Of a stretch of DNA of 64,000 nt, positions 1 to 8,459 are shown one piece after another. The notes below the pieces were generated by a model. That model ran no database searches, had not been told where the DNA came from, and saw only the letters and a program-made list of their open reading frames with translations. The stretch's first letter is position 1. Each line of letters starts with the position of its first letter. The DNA comes from Nostoc carneum NIES-2107 (GTDB lineage Bacteria; Cyanobacteriota; Cyanobacteriia; Cyanobacteriales; Nostocaceae), in NCBI GenBank assembly GCA_002368155.1, contig AP018182.1, forward strand, positions 1 to 64,000, read 5' to 3'. A program made the position numbers and the translations under genes.

Positions 1-556
1 CCAATTTTGATGATGCAACGCCTTTAATTGATAAGACAATTGGTACTGAGTGCAGGTTATGATTATTTTCATCAACAAGTTGCAACAAATAAAACCTTCT
101 CAATACTGCGGCATCTTTGCCAAGTGCTTGGTACATTTCGTACCCATCAGGTGATTCGTACACTCCTACAATTTTGCCATCATCGCGTTGCTCAATATAT
201 CTGGGAGAAACATCAAGAATGTGCATCCTGGGCGATTGCAGCAATACTCCCATTTCTGGCGTGCCACTAGAGAAAGTGTGCTTGTGTGTAGGTTCTTGTC
301 CTTGCCAGTTAATTGCTGCTAAGTATTTATCTTTGATAAACAACCCAACTTTTTCTGCTTCCATGTGGTTAATGACTTGGCAGATGCAGATGTTACTAAT
401 CGGCGCATTGTACTCAGGATTTGCAAATTTAGAAATAGCTAATTTACGCTTTTGTATGTTTGTACTATTTTGAACTGTTTGTTCAGGGGGTTCAGACTGG
501 GATACTGTGCTTTCTTCAGTAGCAGAATTAGTAGGCTTTGTTTGATTTCTTGCCAT
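1..556 (-). CDS. Plasmid hypothetical protein, C-terminus beyond window
   Basis: The minus strand is open from an ATG at 554-556 to the left edge without a stop, giving at least 185 residues. The protein starts MARNQTKPTNSATEES, has a disordered Ser/Thr/Gln-rich N-terminus of about 40 residues, then an ordered part beginning KFANPEYNAPISNICICQV. It resembles a family of cyanobacterial plasmid proteins I associate with DUF5895, but that assignment is from memory and weak. Function unknown. Short plus-strand reading frames in the same place are shadows: this frame keeps coding-like composition along its whole length. It is the leftmost gene of a series transcribed leftward; the 3' end was not seen. 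Confidence 0.65.
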   Translation of the reverse strand, partial: MARNQTKPTNSATEESTVSQSEPPEQTVQNSTNIQKRKLAISKFANPEYNAPISNICICQVINHMEAEKVGLFIKDKYLAAINWQGQEPTHKHTFSSGTPEMGVLLQSPRMHILDVSPRYIEQRDDGKIVGVYESPDGYEMYQALGKDAAVLRRFYLLQLVDENNHNLHSVPIVLSIKGVASSKL

Positions 557-617
557 AATTTTAATTAATGGAAATCAATATTTAATGCGTAAAGCAAAAA
601 GTCGTTGTAAAAAATAA

Positions 618-642
618 AAGTCGTCTGTTATTAAGACGACTT
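618..642 (-). terminator. Rho-independent terminator (minus strand)
   Basis: Eight-base perfect stem AAGTCGTC (618-625) / GACGACTT (635-642) with a 9-nt loop. Read on the minus strand it is followed by a T-rich tract (CTTTTATTTTTTAC). It lies 19 nt after the stop codon of the gene remnant at 661-837 and about 60 nt upstream of the next minus-strand gene. Confidence 0.6.
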
Positions 643-660
643 GAAAGATTGATTGATATT

Positions 661-837
661 TTATTTTTTGACCAACTTTTCATCACACTCTTTCCTGAAG
701 TCTGTAAAGTTGTCAATGCAAGTATTTTCCTGAATAATTTCAGTTTTGGTGTTTAGAAGCGTCTGATATCTTTGCTGAAGATTGATGATAAGCTTAGAGT
801 GTCCAAAATATGAGAAAAAAAGGCGTATTAACTGAAT
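661..837 (-). pseudogene. Possible 3' remnant of a minus-strand gene
   Basis: A minus-strand frame of 58 codons runs from an in-frame stop at 838-840 to a TAA at 661-663, encoding a tail ending KECDEKLVKK. It has no ATG, GTG or TTG start. A good terminator (618-642) lies just downstream, so it looks like the surviving 3' end of a gene whose 5' part was lost. The stretch 838-1098 upstream holds nothing I can support. Weak call. Confidence 0.25.
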
Positions 838-1098
838 TTATTGGCAAGAACCTAGTGCAGCTTCAGACAACCTCTTTAGGGGCATCGCATTCTGGCACTG
901 CCCTATTGCGATCACAAGCGGACGGGTGCGTGACGATTAAAACGATTAAGGCTTATAGCAAGAATAGTCGCCAGGATATCGTTGTACTAGCTGGCAACGA
1001 TGCTGCTCACTCGGCTTCCGCTATTGTGATGGTTCACCAGCAAAATTTAATTGAAGTCCAATCACTCATACGGTATCGACAGTTTTCCAACTGCAAAG

Positions 1099-1605
1099 TT
1101 ATTCAACTATCGGCAAGGTACTACCCACAACATTAAAACTAAGAAGTTTAGCTATTAATTGATCAGGGTTTTGACTATTTTTACCACTAATATGAAACAG
1201 GAAATGGTCACTATCATATGCTGAACTATTATCAACATGGCGCAGAGTTCGGTATCTATTTGCTCGTCCAGTGGTTAACAGTACTCCATTTAAAGATCCA
1301 CCATTTCTAGCAATAATCTCTTTTAATTTACTAGTTACCTCACGACAGCGCCGTTGAGGGGTATAGCCAGATGCGCTGAACTCAGTTGTTCTCCAAATAA
1401 TAAAGTGAGTTGCTGTAGTAACACTGTTTCGATTTGTAGTAGCAATAGTAACATAGTTACGATTGATTCTTCTACACTCTAAGCTTTGAATTAAAGCTGG
1501 TTTAAACTCAGAATTAGCAGATTCATTCGCCAAGCTTAACCTGGGTACTAAAACATTTCCTAAACATATTAAGCTAGTTATTGATAAAGTCAAGAGGAGT
1601 TTCAT
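1099..1605 (-). CDS. Small exported protein
   Basis: 168 residues starting MKLLLTLSITSLICLGNV, a typical Sec signal peptide with a cleavage-like site near residues 26-27 (LSLANE). The mature part has several Cys/Arg-rich stretches (LECRRINRNY, TPQRRCREV) but no family I recognise. It is 21 nt downstream of another exported protein, with two more exported proteins upstream on the same strand, so the four probably form an envelope-directed operon. Function unknown. Confidence 0.65.
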   Translation of the reverse strand: MKLLLTLSITSLICLGNVLVPRLSLANESANSEFKPALIQSLECRRINRNYVTIATTNRNSVTTATHFIIWRTTEFSASGYTPQRRCREVTSKLKEIIARNGGSLNGVLLTTGRANRYRTLRHVDNSSAYDSDHFLFHISGKNSQNPDQLIAKLLSFNVVGSTLPIVE

Positions 1606-1626
1606 AAATCCATTTAAATTAGTTTA

Positions 1627-2268
1627 CTACCAGTTAGGAATTGGAAAAATCCAAGGTTTAAGAGAGGGCTTTGCTTCTGTAATTCTATAAGTAAATTCAG
1701 GCTTATTATCCATGATGACTTCTTTATATTCATACTTTGCACCATTATTCAAAGACTGAAATAACTGAGATTTAGGATTCCATATTTTTCCATCAGCAAC
1801 GACAACAATCATGAAGTTTTTGCCAGTTACTACATTTTTATCTTTTGTTACATCAGTAATAAGAATAGGAGAGTAGCTTTGTCCAGGTTGAACAACAGCA
1901 ATTTGCTCAACCCCCGGCAAACGTTGCCATTGCTTATCAATATGAAACTGAGTGTGAATTCTTAGTTTTCGATTAGTATCATTTCTAAGGATAATTTTGG
2001 TGTAATAGTGAAAGTTTTTTGAGGGGGGAGAAGGGGGAGAAAGCGGACTAGGAGTACCATTGGTAAAGCGAGTTGGCTGGCGGCAAAAAGGATTTAGCCC
2101 ACAAGGTAGAAAATCTTCAGTAAGATTCAAGCTGTAATTGCTATACTCCTCTGGTACTGGAAATTGCTCAACTTCAAAAGCCAGAGATTTACCAAAGGGA
2201 AGAGCCGTTAGCGTAGTAGACACTAAAGTTAATAGAAGAGATTTGCAAAGAGAAGGTGTTGCTCTCAT
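1627..2268 (-). CDS. Exported hypothetical protein with C-terminal WIFPIP motif
   Basis: 213 residues. The N-terminus (residues 1-30, hydrophobic LLLTLVSTTLTALPFG then SLAFEV) is a signal peptide. A Pro/Ser-rich linker (about 70-85) precedes a beta-rich part (FHYYTKIILRND, GKNFMIVVVADGKIW). The last residues are PWIFPIPNW. The start codon overlaps the stop of the upstream gene as ATGA (2265-2268), so translation is probably coupled. The upstream 71-residue protein carries the same WIFPIP string. No family recognised. Confidence 0.65.
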   Translation of the reverse strand: MRATPSLCKSLLLTLVSTTLTALPFGKSLAFEVEQFPVPEEYSNYSLNLTEDFLPCGLNPFCRQPTRFTNGTPSPLSPPSPPSKNFHYYTKIILRNDTNRKLRIHTQFHIDKQWQRLPGVEQIAVVQPGQSYSPILITDVTKDKNVVTGKNFMIVVVADGKIWNPKSQLFQSLNNGAKYEYKEVIMDNKPEFTYRITEAKPSLKPWIFPIPNW

Positions 2269-2480
2269 AGAGATCGCTCAATATTTAAAGATACGTTTTC
2301 AGAAGGAATTGGAAAAATCCAATTATTTTGGTTTTGGATCTGTGGTTGTTCTTTTACTGCTGAGATTACTTGTTGCTCATTATGTTCTTGAGAAAAGCTT
2401 ATCTTCGCTGAACACAAAGTTGCAATTAAAGCCAAAGCCATAATTAAGAAAAACTTCAAAGCTTGTTTTGTTGATCGCAT
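2265..2480 (-). CDS. Small exported protein, WIFPIP motif
   Basis: 71 residues: a signal peptide (FFLIMALALIATLCSA, residues 10-25) followed by a short Gln/Asn-rich mature part and the string NWIFPIPSEN. It overlaps the downstream gene by four bases (ATGA) and follows the 899-residue exported protein by 21 nt. The mature part is only about 40 residues, and its WIFPIP motif recurs in the next protein, so it may be an interaction partner or a diverged duplicate. Function unknown. Confidence 0.6.
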   Translation of the reverse strand: MRSTKQALKFFLIMALALIATLCSAKISFSQEHNEQQVISAVKEQPQIQNQNNWIFPIPSENVSLNIERSL

Positions 2481-2501
2481 TAGCTCACCTATTTATTAAT
2501 T

Positions 2502-5201
2502 TTAAGAACAGTTAGGAGAAGCATTAATTGTTCCATCGAACACTCGTTCAGAAACCATTTTATCCCTATCTGCCATGCGGTTATCGAAAGGACTGTAGTA
2601 CATCTCTGCTGTAATCGTGTGTTTTCCAGAAGGAAGAGTACAGGAATCTATCTGAATAGTTTGTCCAGGATTAGAAGAAGCAAAAGCTTTTCCGTCCTCT
2701 AGTTTCCATAACACTCTTGACTCATCAAATAAGCTACTAATCTTAAAAACGGGATTATTAAGAGGAATTTCAAGCTTTGGCGTATCTTGCCAACTTTTAA
2801 TATTCTTTCTAAGTGTCAAATACTTACGCAATAAGTTATTTAAGTCAACTCCATCTTCTGCAAAAAAATTCTCTATTTTGTCAGTAACTTTGCGAACTCT
2901 GGGATTTGTACAAATTTGGCTGAATAAGCCAGAACAAACTTTTTCAACTACTTCGTTAGAACCTTTCCCTGCTCTGGAATAGTATTTTTTGATACCTTCA
3001 TTTATTTTCTTGCTGACTTCATTAACTTCTTCATTAATGGTCATTATGGTTAATAGCGCATCTACACCAGCTTTAGTCGTCATAGGCATTGTCAAAGAAT
3101 TCTTAGCACGAGCCGTTAGCTGAATGATGTCTGCTTGGTTGAAGGCTGTCTTTACTGAATCAACCTCAAGGATTGGCTTAGGCGGGTCGAAATCAATTGA
3201 CGTATACCCCTCGATTCCTGTCTCTGGACCAAAAACACTCCAAAATAGAACCTGAACAGTGGGTTTAATTGCCGCTCTTACTACAGCGTCCATATTTGCT
3301 TTTCCACAAAAAACCGTAGCGTTAATAGAGTCGTTGTCAGACTCTAACTGAAAACGAGTTGAGCTTGACCGCTCAGGCGCATAGCTAGGCTTAATGTTGA
3401 AGTAACCAACTTGGATAAATCCCGCGACTAAATCCTGCACACTCATTTTTGCTTCTGCACTAATAGGAAGCTTCATGAGAATAGGAAAACTGATCCAGAC
3501 CGGAACATATCCAACAAAGAAAACAGGCGTTCTTGGGGCACTAGCTGTTTTATCCAGTCCTGTTGGAATAGGTATTACTCGATTTAGTTGCTTAGGTTTA
3601 ATCTCTTTTAGCGCGTTTCCTGTAAATCCACCTATCAAAACTTCTGTTGCTTTTAAGTCGAGAGTAAAGGAGAATCCATTGAGGGGATCACTCGTAAGAT
3701 ATTTAGGATTAAAGCCGATCTTAGAGGAATCTTTTAAGATTTCTGGCTCAAATTTAAACCCAAAGTAAGCCTGTAAATCAAAAATAGTTTGAGTAGATGA
3801 TTTAGCTTGAGGTTTAAACTTAGAAGTAGTATTGTTGTCGTAATTAGTGGAAATTTCTTTTGACTCATTCTCATCTTCTAAAAACTCTTTCAAATTCAAT
3901 TGATAGAATTGATTAGAGGGCGGCACTATATCCTTTGGCTCAGGTAAGAAGCTATTATATGGTTTATTTGGTTTTGAAATATTGGCTCCCTCATTCTCTT
4001 GAGTTTGCTGGTTATAGCTAGTGTTTAAAAAGCCATCTTGTCTAGCGTAATATCGCATTGAATAAGCATCTCTATTGCAGTTTTCTACAATTTTGGGTAC
4101 ACCGCGCTTTACCTTGGGATCGTTCGTTTCAAAATTAACCCATTGATTAGTTAATTTGCCTGGTTTTAAGTTTTCCTTGACGGGTGTTAGTAATGGTTTA
4201 CCATTACGTGCAATTTCCTCGCTCTCCATTGTTAGTTCTGAGAATGAGAAGGGACGTTTTGTTTCAGGAAAGAACTCATAAATAAAAGCAATGCGAGTAT
4301 CAACACAGTTACCATCGATGCTTAAAATTTTTCGAGGTGGGACATCATAAGGATGGATAATGATGTCACCTCGCTTAATCGTTGGAAGACCTTTCCAATC
4401 CGTCGGGTTTTGCTTAAAACAAATACGATTTGGATCTTGAGCATTAACGGTAATAATGGCTTCCCCTAACTGTGGCGAAAAGGGCTTAACATCAGGAACA
4501 TTACGCAATGCTCCGTCAGATGGATCAGCACTGAATGTCACTTTGGCGTAGCTATCACCATTGGGCGTAGGGACAGAAGCAATCAAATCGATTACTTCTG
4601 ATTTTGAAGGGGTATAAGTTAAAGCGCTTCCCTTACCTAATCGCTCTCCATTTTGGCTCCAAATGATGCTGTTATCAAGGCTTCTTCCCTGACCATCTCT
4701 AGCTCTCGCTTGAATTCTTAGGGGGGTTCCTACCTTGATAACTGTACCGTCAATCTCACTGAAATTAGTAATCTCAACCTTGATCTTGTTTTCTGTATGT
4801 CCTGTAGAAAGGCTTAAAGGAGTTCGAGGTTTGTTACCCGCAGCTACAACTACACCTACCAAACCTTTTTCTTGATCTATTTGACTAGTATAAAAGACAT
4901 TGATTAGACGACTCAAATCCACATCTTTTAAGCGGTTGGATTTCACACAGGAGGCAAGTTGATTACTTAAACTCCTAATATTTCGATCTTGAAAGTAGTT
5001 AGAGTTACTAACAAACCTTGATGCCGGAAAAAATTGAGCTTTCACACACAGAAAATCTTCGAGGTAGTGGCTCTCTAACAGAGCTGCATCATCATTACTT
5101 GCGAAAGCTGGTTGGCAATAAGTGAATAGTGATACAACCGCAAGTACTAAAGACAGGAACAAAGAAATAAACCTGGTTTGAGCCTTCTGTTTTGGATACA
5201 T
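2502..5201 (-). CDS. Large secreted protein with Ig-like domains
   Basis: 899 residues. Residues 1-35 form a signal peptide (ISLFLSLVLAVVSLFTYCQPAFA). A segment around residues 140-225 (GTPLRIQARARDGQGRSLD, later IIWSQNGERLG and YAKVTF) has the strand pattern of a bacterial Ig/PKD-like domain. The C-terminal approximately 80 residues (VLWKLEDGKAFASSNPG, LPSGKHTITAEMYY) look like a second one. The centre is large, contains paired Cys residues (VCSGLFSQICTN) and resembles no family I know. Probably periplasmic or surface-exposed, first gene of the exported-protein operon; no gene lies immediately upstream, so a promoter should sit in 5202-5300. A role in cell contact is conceivable but not shown. 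Confidence 0.65.
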   Translation of the reverse strand: MYPKQKAQTRFISLFLSLVLAVVSLFTYCQPAFASNDDAALLESHYLEDFLCVKAQFFPASRFVSNSNYFQDRNIRSLSNQLASCVKSNRLKDVDLSRLINVFYTSQIDQEKGLVGVVVAAGNKPRTPLSLSTGHTENKIKVEITNFSEIDGTVIKVGTPLRIQARARDGQGRSLDNSIIWSQNGERLGKGSALTYTPSKSEVIDLIASVPTPNGDSYAKVTFSADPSDGALRNVPDVKPFSPQLGEAIITVNAQDPNRICFKQNPTDWKGLPTIKRGDIIIHPYDVPPRKILSIDGNCVDTRIAFIYEFFPETKRPFSFSELTMESEEIARNGKPLLTPVKENLKPGKLTNQWVNFETNDPKVKRGVPKIVENCNRDAYSMRYYARQDGFLNTSYNQQTQENEGANISKPNKPYNSFLPEPKDIVPPSNQFYQLNLKEFLEDENESKEISTNYDNNTTSKFKPQAKSSTQTIFDLQAYFGFKFEPEILKDSSKIGFNPKYLTSDPLNGFSFTLDLKATEVLIGGFTGNALKEIKPKQLNRVIPIPTGLDKTASAPRTPVFFVGYVPVWISFPILMKLPISAEAKMSVQDLVAGFIQVGYFNIKPSYAPERSSSTRFQLESDNDSINATVFCGKANMDAVVRAAIKPTVQVLFWSVFGPETGIEGYTSIDFDPPKPILEVDSVKTAFNQADIIQLTARAKNSLTMPMTTKAGVDALLTIMTINEEVNEVSKKINEGIKKYYSRAGKGSNEVVEKVCSGLFSQICTNPRVRKVTDKIENFFAEDGVDLNNLLRKYLTLRKNIKSWQDTPKLEIPLNNPVFKISSLFDESRVLWKLEDGKAFASSNPGQTIQIDSCTLPSGKHTITAEMYYSPFDNRMADRDKMVSERVFDGTINASPNCS

Positions 5202-5784
5202 ACGTTTTGAAATCTGTTATCGAAGCAAAGTCTTCCAGCAAGATTGAACTAGTACCGAGTTATAGCAAAGACAAGAATTTTCTTATCCAACCATAAAAAT
5301 CATCGTAATGCTACAGAGATTAACGAATTTTCATGTACAACGATACATTTCAGCATTAAACTTCTAACTGCAACCACACAAGCAACTTCGCGCTCTAATG
5401 GTCAAACTTGAAGTAGTTCTGCGTTAGCAAAGCTTACCGAAGATATCGCAGCTTGCTGACGCTGGGTTATCATTGTTTCTTGTTTAACAAATAGACTTAT
5501 CCGTATTATCTCGTAGGCTTTTTCAGAAATCATTATGATTCCTATAGCCCTCCTAGTAACGTAAAGATGGGTTCTTTAGTTAAGTTATTACTTTTTAATG
5601 TATCAAATTTTCATAAATATTTCAGTAATACTATAGTAATACTATGGTTATTTAACAATTTAACTTGCGCTCAAAATTATACTATAGAAGTAGCTGGTAA
5701 ATTCAAGTCATTAGACAATTTTTACCGCGTCTACAACCGTAAACGCGGATTGTATTTAATTGTGATGTACCTTGTTGTCGGGCA
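5202..5784. other. Gene-poor stretch left of transposase remnant
   Basis: No supportable gene. A plus-strand frame of 128 codons starting at 5567 crosses this stretch but switches into the wrong frame over the transposase remnant and looks non-coding. The divergent boundary before the 899-residue gene may hold its promoter. Confidence 0.5.
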
Positions 5785-6066
5785 ATGGCGAATCCATCGT
5801 TTGGCTTACACCTTCTCGCTCAAGGTACTCTACTTGGGGTTTACCGTTGGCTCATACTTTCCCTCATCGCTTATATTTTGGCTCACTGGGCTTATTTATC
5901 AACTTATACCATTGCAATCCCTGACTGGGGACAAGCAGCAAAAACTACTCTGACATTTATCTTTCCCAAAATGCTTGTGTCTGTTTTTTTACTTCATCTT
6001 CAACAAATAATTCTTCTCGCACATAGTCATGATTTTTACATTCATATTTTTAGCTGCAAGATATGA
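5785..6066 (+). pseudogene. Transposase C-terminal remnant
   Basis: 93 codons ending in TGA. The peptide (FGLHLLAQGTLLGVYRWL, then SLIAYILAHWAYLS, PDWGQAA, ending CKI) matches, as I remember them, the C-termini of IS4/IS701-like transposases common in Nostoc. Intact proteins of that type are several hundred residues long, so only the last quarter survives. The frame upstream of 5785 does not continue as transposase and no catalytic DDE region is seen, so it cannot be active. It marks an old insertion between the exported-protein operon and the methyltransferase/PRTRC block. Family assignment is from memory. Confidence 0.5.
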
Positions 6067-6205
6067 GCCTCCGACTAGCGGCGATCGCCACTAGCAATAA
6101 TAAAAGAAGCACATTTTTCAGAAATTCTAGAACCTTTGCTACATCGGGATTCTAAAATGTGCATTTTAGGAAGTTTCAAGCATTTTATTACTAAGTTTGG
6201 TGATA

Positions 6206-6355
6206 TTACTGGCCTTCCTTCCAACAAGCAAGCTTGCACTTAGTAAGTGCTACTTCTAACTCTTGCTGTGTAAGGATTTCGTATCTCATATATTGTCCCC
6301 ATATAGGGAAGATATACGTGACATATTTAGTTTTATCAATTTGGCGGTATGCCAT
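6206..6355 (-). CDS. Small hypothetical ORF, possible truncated PCD-like fragment
   Basis: 49 residues from ATG 6353-6355 to TAA 6206-6208, beginning 14 nt after the stop of the methyltransferase on the same strand. A second possible start at 6287-6289 would give MRYEILTQQELEVALTKCK, whose spacing resembles the first helix of pterin-4a-carbinolamine dehydratases (EELEEAL..LPGW). The rest of such a domain is missing, so this may be a truncated relic. Low confidence in both coding status and identity. Confidence 0.3.
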   Translation of the reverse strand: MAYRQIDKTKYVTYIFPIWGQYMRYEILTQQELEVALTKCKLACWKEGQ

Positions 6356-6369
6356 ACGCTTGTAGTACA

Positions 6370-7425
6370 TTATGGTTTAATGAGTTTAATGATTCTGGTG
6401 GCTACGTTTGTAGGGTTATTTGAACTCAAAAAGGCATCTTTATCTACCATTTCTACATAGCTATTATTGGCTATTAGCCAGTTTTTGAAGGTTTTGTACC
6501 TACGATTGAAGAAAACTGATTCAGGTATAACTGAAACTAATACACCACCCGTTACGAGTAACTTCCAAGCCTGGTAGATATGTTGGACAAGTTCACAAAA
6601 TGGAGGATTCATGATACAGGCATTGTATAAATGACTGGGGTTAAACTCCAGAAAGTTTTTCCCTACGAGATTAAATCCTTTGAGTTCTAGAATTTGTCGT
6701 AAATCGTAATTAATCTCAACCACCTCTAGTTGAACATTAGGGTAGGTATTAGTGATATACTCAGCAATATTTCCACTACCTGCACTAGGCTCTAAAATTT
6801 GCCAATTTGGTTTAATATCTGCCAGTTGAACAAGCCGTTGACAGACTGGTTTAGGAGTAGGGAAGAAATCTCCATCTTTCATCCCAATGATTTCTAACTC
6901 AAGCTTATTGAGTAGTTGCTTGGTAGTATCAATTGCTTCAGGTTTTACTAACCGTTGAATTTCTGTTATTGCGGATATGATTTCGCTTGGTGTATGTAAT
7001 CCGGCGCGACTCAAAGACTTTACCCAGTCTTGGTAATATTCGCCTGCCAATTTTTCTTGGACTTTCTGAATTGTTTCTCCCATTTGGGAAATTCTAAATA
7101 GGGCTTCTACTTGCGATTTGTGAGATATACCACGTAGTATTGGTGGGATATTTCCTACTTCCCACATTTGTGCGATCGCAAATAACCAAGACTGGATAAT
7201 TTCAAGTTCAATTCCTTCTTGGATTATTCCTTGAGCTATAGTTTTACGACGCTTTGTTACCCTTTGATTTTCAATAGCAGGATTTTTCTTTTGGTCGATT
7301 GTTGGCTGCATGGAAGTAGCTAAATTACGGAGGAATTCTGCTTTTTCTAAGTTGGGAATATTGAAAATATCTGCTATGGGTGAATTATCATCGTTGTAGG
7401 GTAGATTGAGTAGAGATAGTTGCAT
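6370..7425 (-). CDS. N6-adenine-type DNA methyltransferase
   Basis: 351 residues. The C-terminal half is a class I SAM methyltransferase: FFPTPKPVCQRLVQLADI near residue 190, motif I as LEPSAGSGNIAEY, and the catalytic motif IV as NPPFCELVQHIY. NPPF with this order is typical of adenine N6 methyltransferases. The N-terminal about 180 residues are helical and could help target recognition. No restriction endonuclease of the usual kind is adjacent, so it is probably an orphan methylase protecting the element. It overlaps the upstream 115-residue gene by 38 nt, so the start may be internal. Substrate sequence unknown. Confidence 0.8.
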   Translation of the reverse strand: MQLSLLNLPYNDDNSPIADIFNIPNLEKAEFLRNLATSMQPTIDQKKNPAIENQRVTKRRKTIAQGIIQEGIELEIIQSWLFAIAQMWEVGNIPPILRGISHKSQVEALFRISQMGETIQKVQEKLAGEYYQDWVKSLSRAGLHTPSEIISAITEIQRLVKPEAIDTTKQLLNKLELEIIGMKDGDFFPTPKPVCQRLVQLADIKPNWQILEPSAGSGNIAEYITNTYPNVQLEVVEINYDLRQILELKGFNLVGKNFLEFNPSHLYNACIMNPPFCELVQHIYQAWKLLVTGGVLVSVIPESVFFNRRYKTFKNWLIANNSYVEMVDKDAFLSSNNPTNVATRIIKLIKP

Positions 7426-7735
7426 TGCTTGATTCCTTTAAATCTTTGACGGCGCATTCAAGAATTAGGGAGGTTGGTACATTCCAAGCTTTTACCTCCC
7501 ATTCAGTAACTAATCGTTCTGAGTGACGGATAACTGCACTACTACATTTGTTTTTTCTGACAAGCCAATCTCTAAACTTTTCGGCTTGTTTTTTGCTATC
7601 GAACCCGAAGTAGCTGGTTTTTCTATTTCCCAAGGGGTCAGTAATAGTCGCTACCCGACGCGAGAGAATATTGAGCGTCCAACCACTGTTAGGAGTGAGT
7701 TCGATTTTCGTGATATTTAATTCTGTTGGATTCAT
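7388..7735 (-). CDS. Small hypothetical protein (AE..W / ERLVTEW motif)
   Basis: 115 residues. The core reads FGFDSKKQAEKFRDWLV and then HSERLVTEWEVKAW. The same arrangement occurs in the 80-residue protein at 20251-20493 (FNTEQEAEQWFKDKC, then DTERYVTNWVS), so the two look like paralogues of one small, probably beta-hairpin/helix fold. Its stop region overlaps the methyltransferase start by 38 nt and its start overlaps the upstream nuclease-like gene by 4 nt, so it sits in a tightly coupled operon. Function unknown. Confidence 0.6.
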   Translation of the reverse strand: MNPTELNITKIELTPNSGWTLNILSRRVATITDPLGNRKTSYFGFDSKKQAEKFRDWLVRKNKCSSAVIRHSERLVTEWEVKAWNVPTSLILECAVKDLKESSNATISTQSTLQR

Positions 7736-8415
7736 ATTTCAACTTCAGGAATTGCTGCTAAATATTCCATAGTTGATATTTCTTTTGCTAACCATTTATC
7801 ATGTGCTTCTTGAGGGGTTAATTTGTGGGCTAAAAGTTTTTTATCCTTATCATCTTCTACAAAAGGAGCGAGTGTTTCTTCTAGCCGGGCTTGGAAATTC
7901 AAATGTTTATCTTCAGAATAAGTAAACTGGTAAATACTATCAGTATTAACGAACAAGTAAACCAGGCTAATTTGCTCCAATGGTATTCCAGTTTGTTCGT
8001 ATAGGAGAAATAACCTCAGTTGAGTTTGCCACTTGCTCTCAAGAATTTCAAATTTAGGAGGTTTTTGAATTGTCCAGTCAAACCCAACTACTTGATTTTC
8101 ACTGTAGATAATGAGGTCGCACTCGCTGTAGAGAAGAATATCGTGGTATAAATATTGAAGTTGGGCGTTCCATTGTTTGTTGCCAGGAATATTTAGAAAA
8201 GGTTTTACCTTATCGACCCAGTTATTAATTTGGGGGTATGCCTTCAATAAAGCTTCGACTGGTAGCCCTAACCCAATTTGTTGCATAATGAGGTGAAACT
8301 GACCGCCAGCAACTTCAGATTCACTTTTGATAGTTAAATTAGAATAATTTATCGTTGATAAACATTCTGGATTCTGTTCAACTAGTTCAAGTGTTTTGTG
8401 ATTAAAACGATTCAT
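7732..8415 (-). CDS. PD-(D/E)XK nuclease superfamily-like protein
   Basis: I choose ATG 8413-8415 (MNRFNHKTLE); an upstream in-frame ATG at 8430 would lie inside the hairpin at 8418-8452. The resulting 227-residue protein contains YSECDLIIYSENQVVGFDW followed by ESKWQTQLRLFLLYE, which matches the D-x(n)-DWK...W(Q)x(R)LYLF pattern of cyanobacterial PD-(D/E)XK proteins related to AddB/RecB nuclease domains. In that family the active-site Asp is normally followed by Trp-Lys-Thr; here the string is DWTIQK, so the Lys is displaced or missing and catalysis is doubtful. It lies directly downstream of the PRTRC cassette. Confidence 0.55.
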   Translation of the reverse strand: MNRFNHKTLELVEQNPECLSTINYSNLTIKSESEVAGGQFHLIMQQIGLGLPVEALLKAYPQINNWVDKVKPFLNIPGNKQWNAQLQYLYHDILLYSECDLIIYSENQVVGFDWTIQKPPKFEILESKWQTQLRLFLLYEQTGIPLEQISLVYLFVNTDSIYQFTYSEDKHLNFQARLEETLAPFVEDDKDKKLLAHKLTPQEAHDKWLAKEISTMEYLAAIPEVEI

Positions 8416-8417
8416 AA

Positions 8418-8452
8418 AAATATATCCCAAATTTAGTTTTTGGGATATATTT
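8418..8452 (-). terminator. Terminator/attenuator hairpin abutting the next start codon
   Basis: Perfect 14-bp stem (AAATATATCCCAAA, 8418-8431; partner 8439-8452) with a 7-nt loop. On the minus strand it is followed at once by TTTTT and then ATG of the nuclease-like gene. It ends the PRTRC transcript 8 nt after the ThiF stop, or acts as an attenuator for the next gene. The same hairpin-T5-ATG layout occurs at 18072. Confidence 0.7.
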
Positions 8453-8459
8453 GCGTAAG

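Noticed and set aside
28-473. Two plus-strand frames at the left edge
   Set aside because: They are antisense to a minus-strand gene open from the edge to 556 whose peptide is far more protein-like.
810-1136. Plus-strand 108-codon frame
   Set aside because: No SD, overlaps the 3' end of the exported-protein gene, and lies opposite a terminator-linked remnant. No recognisable motif.
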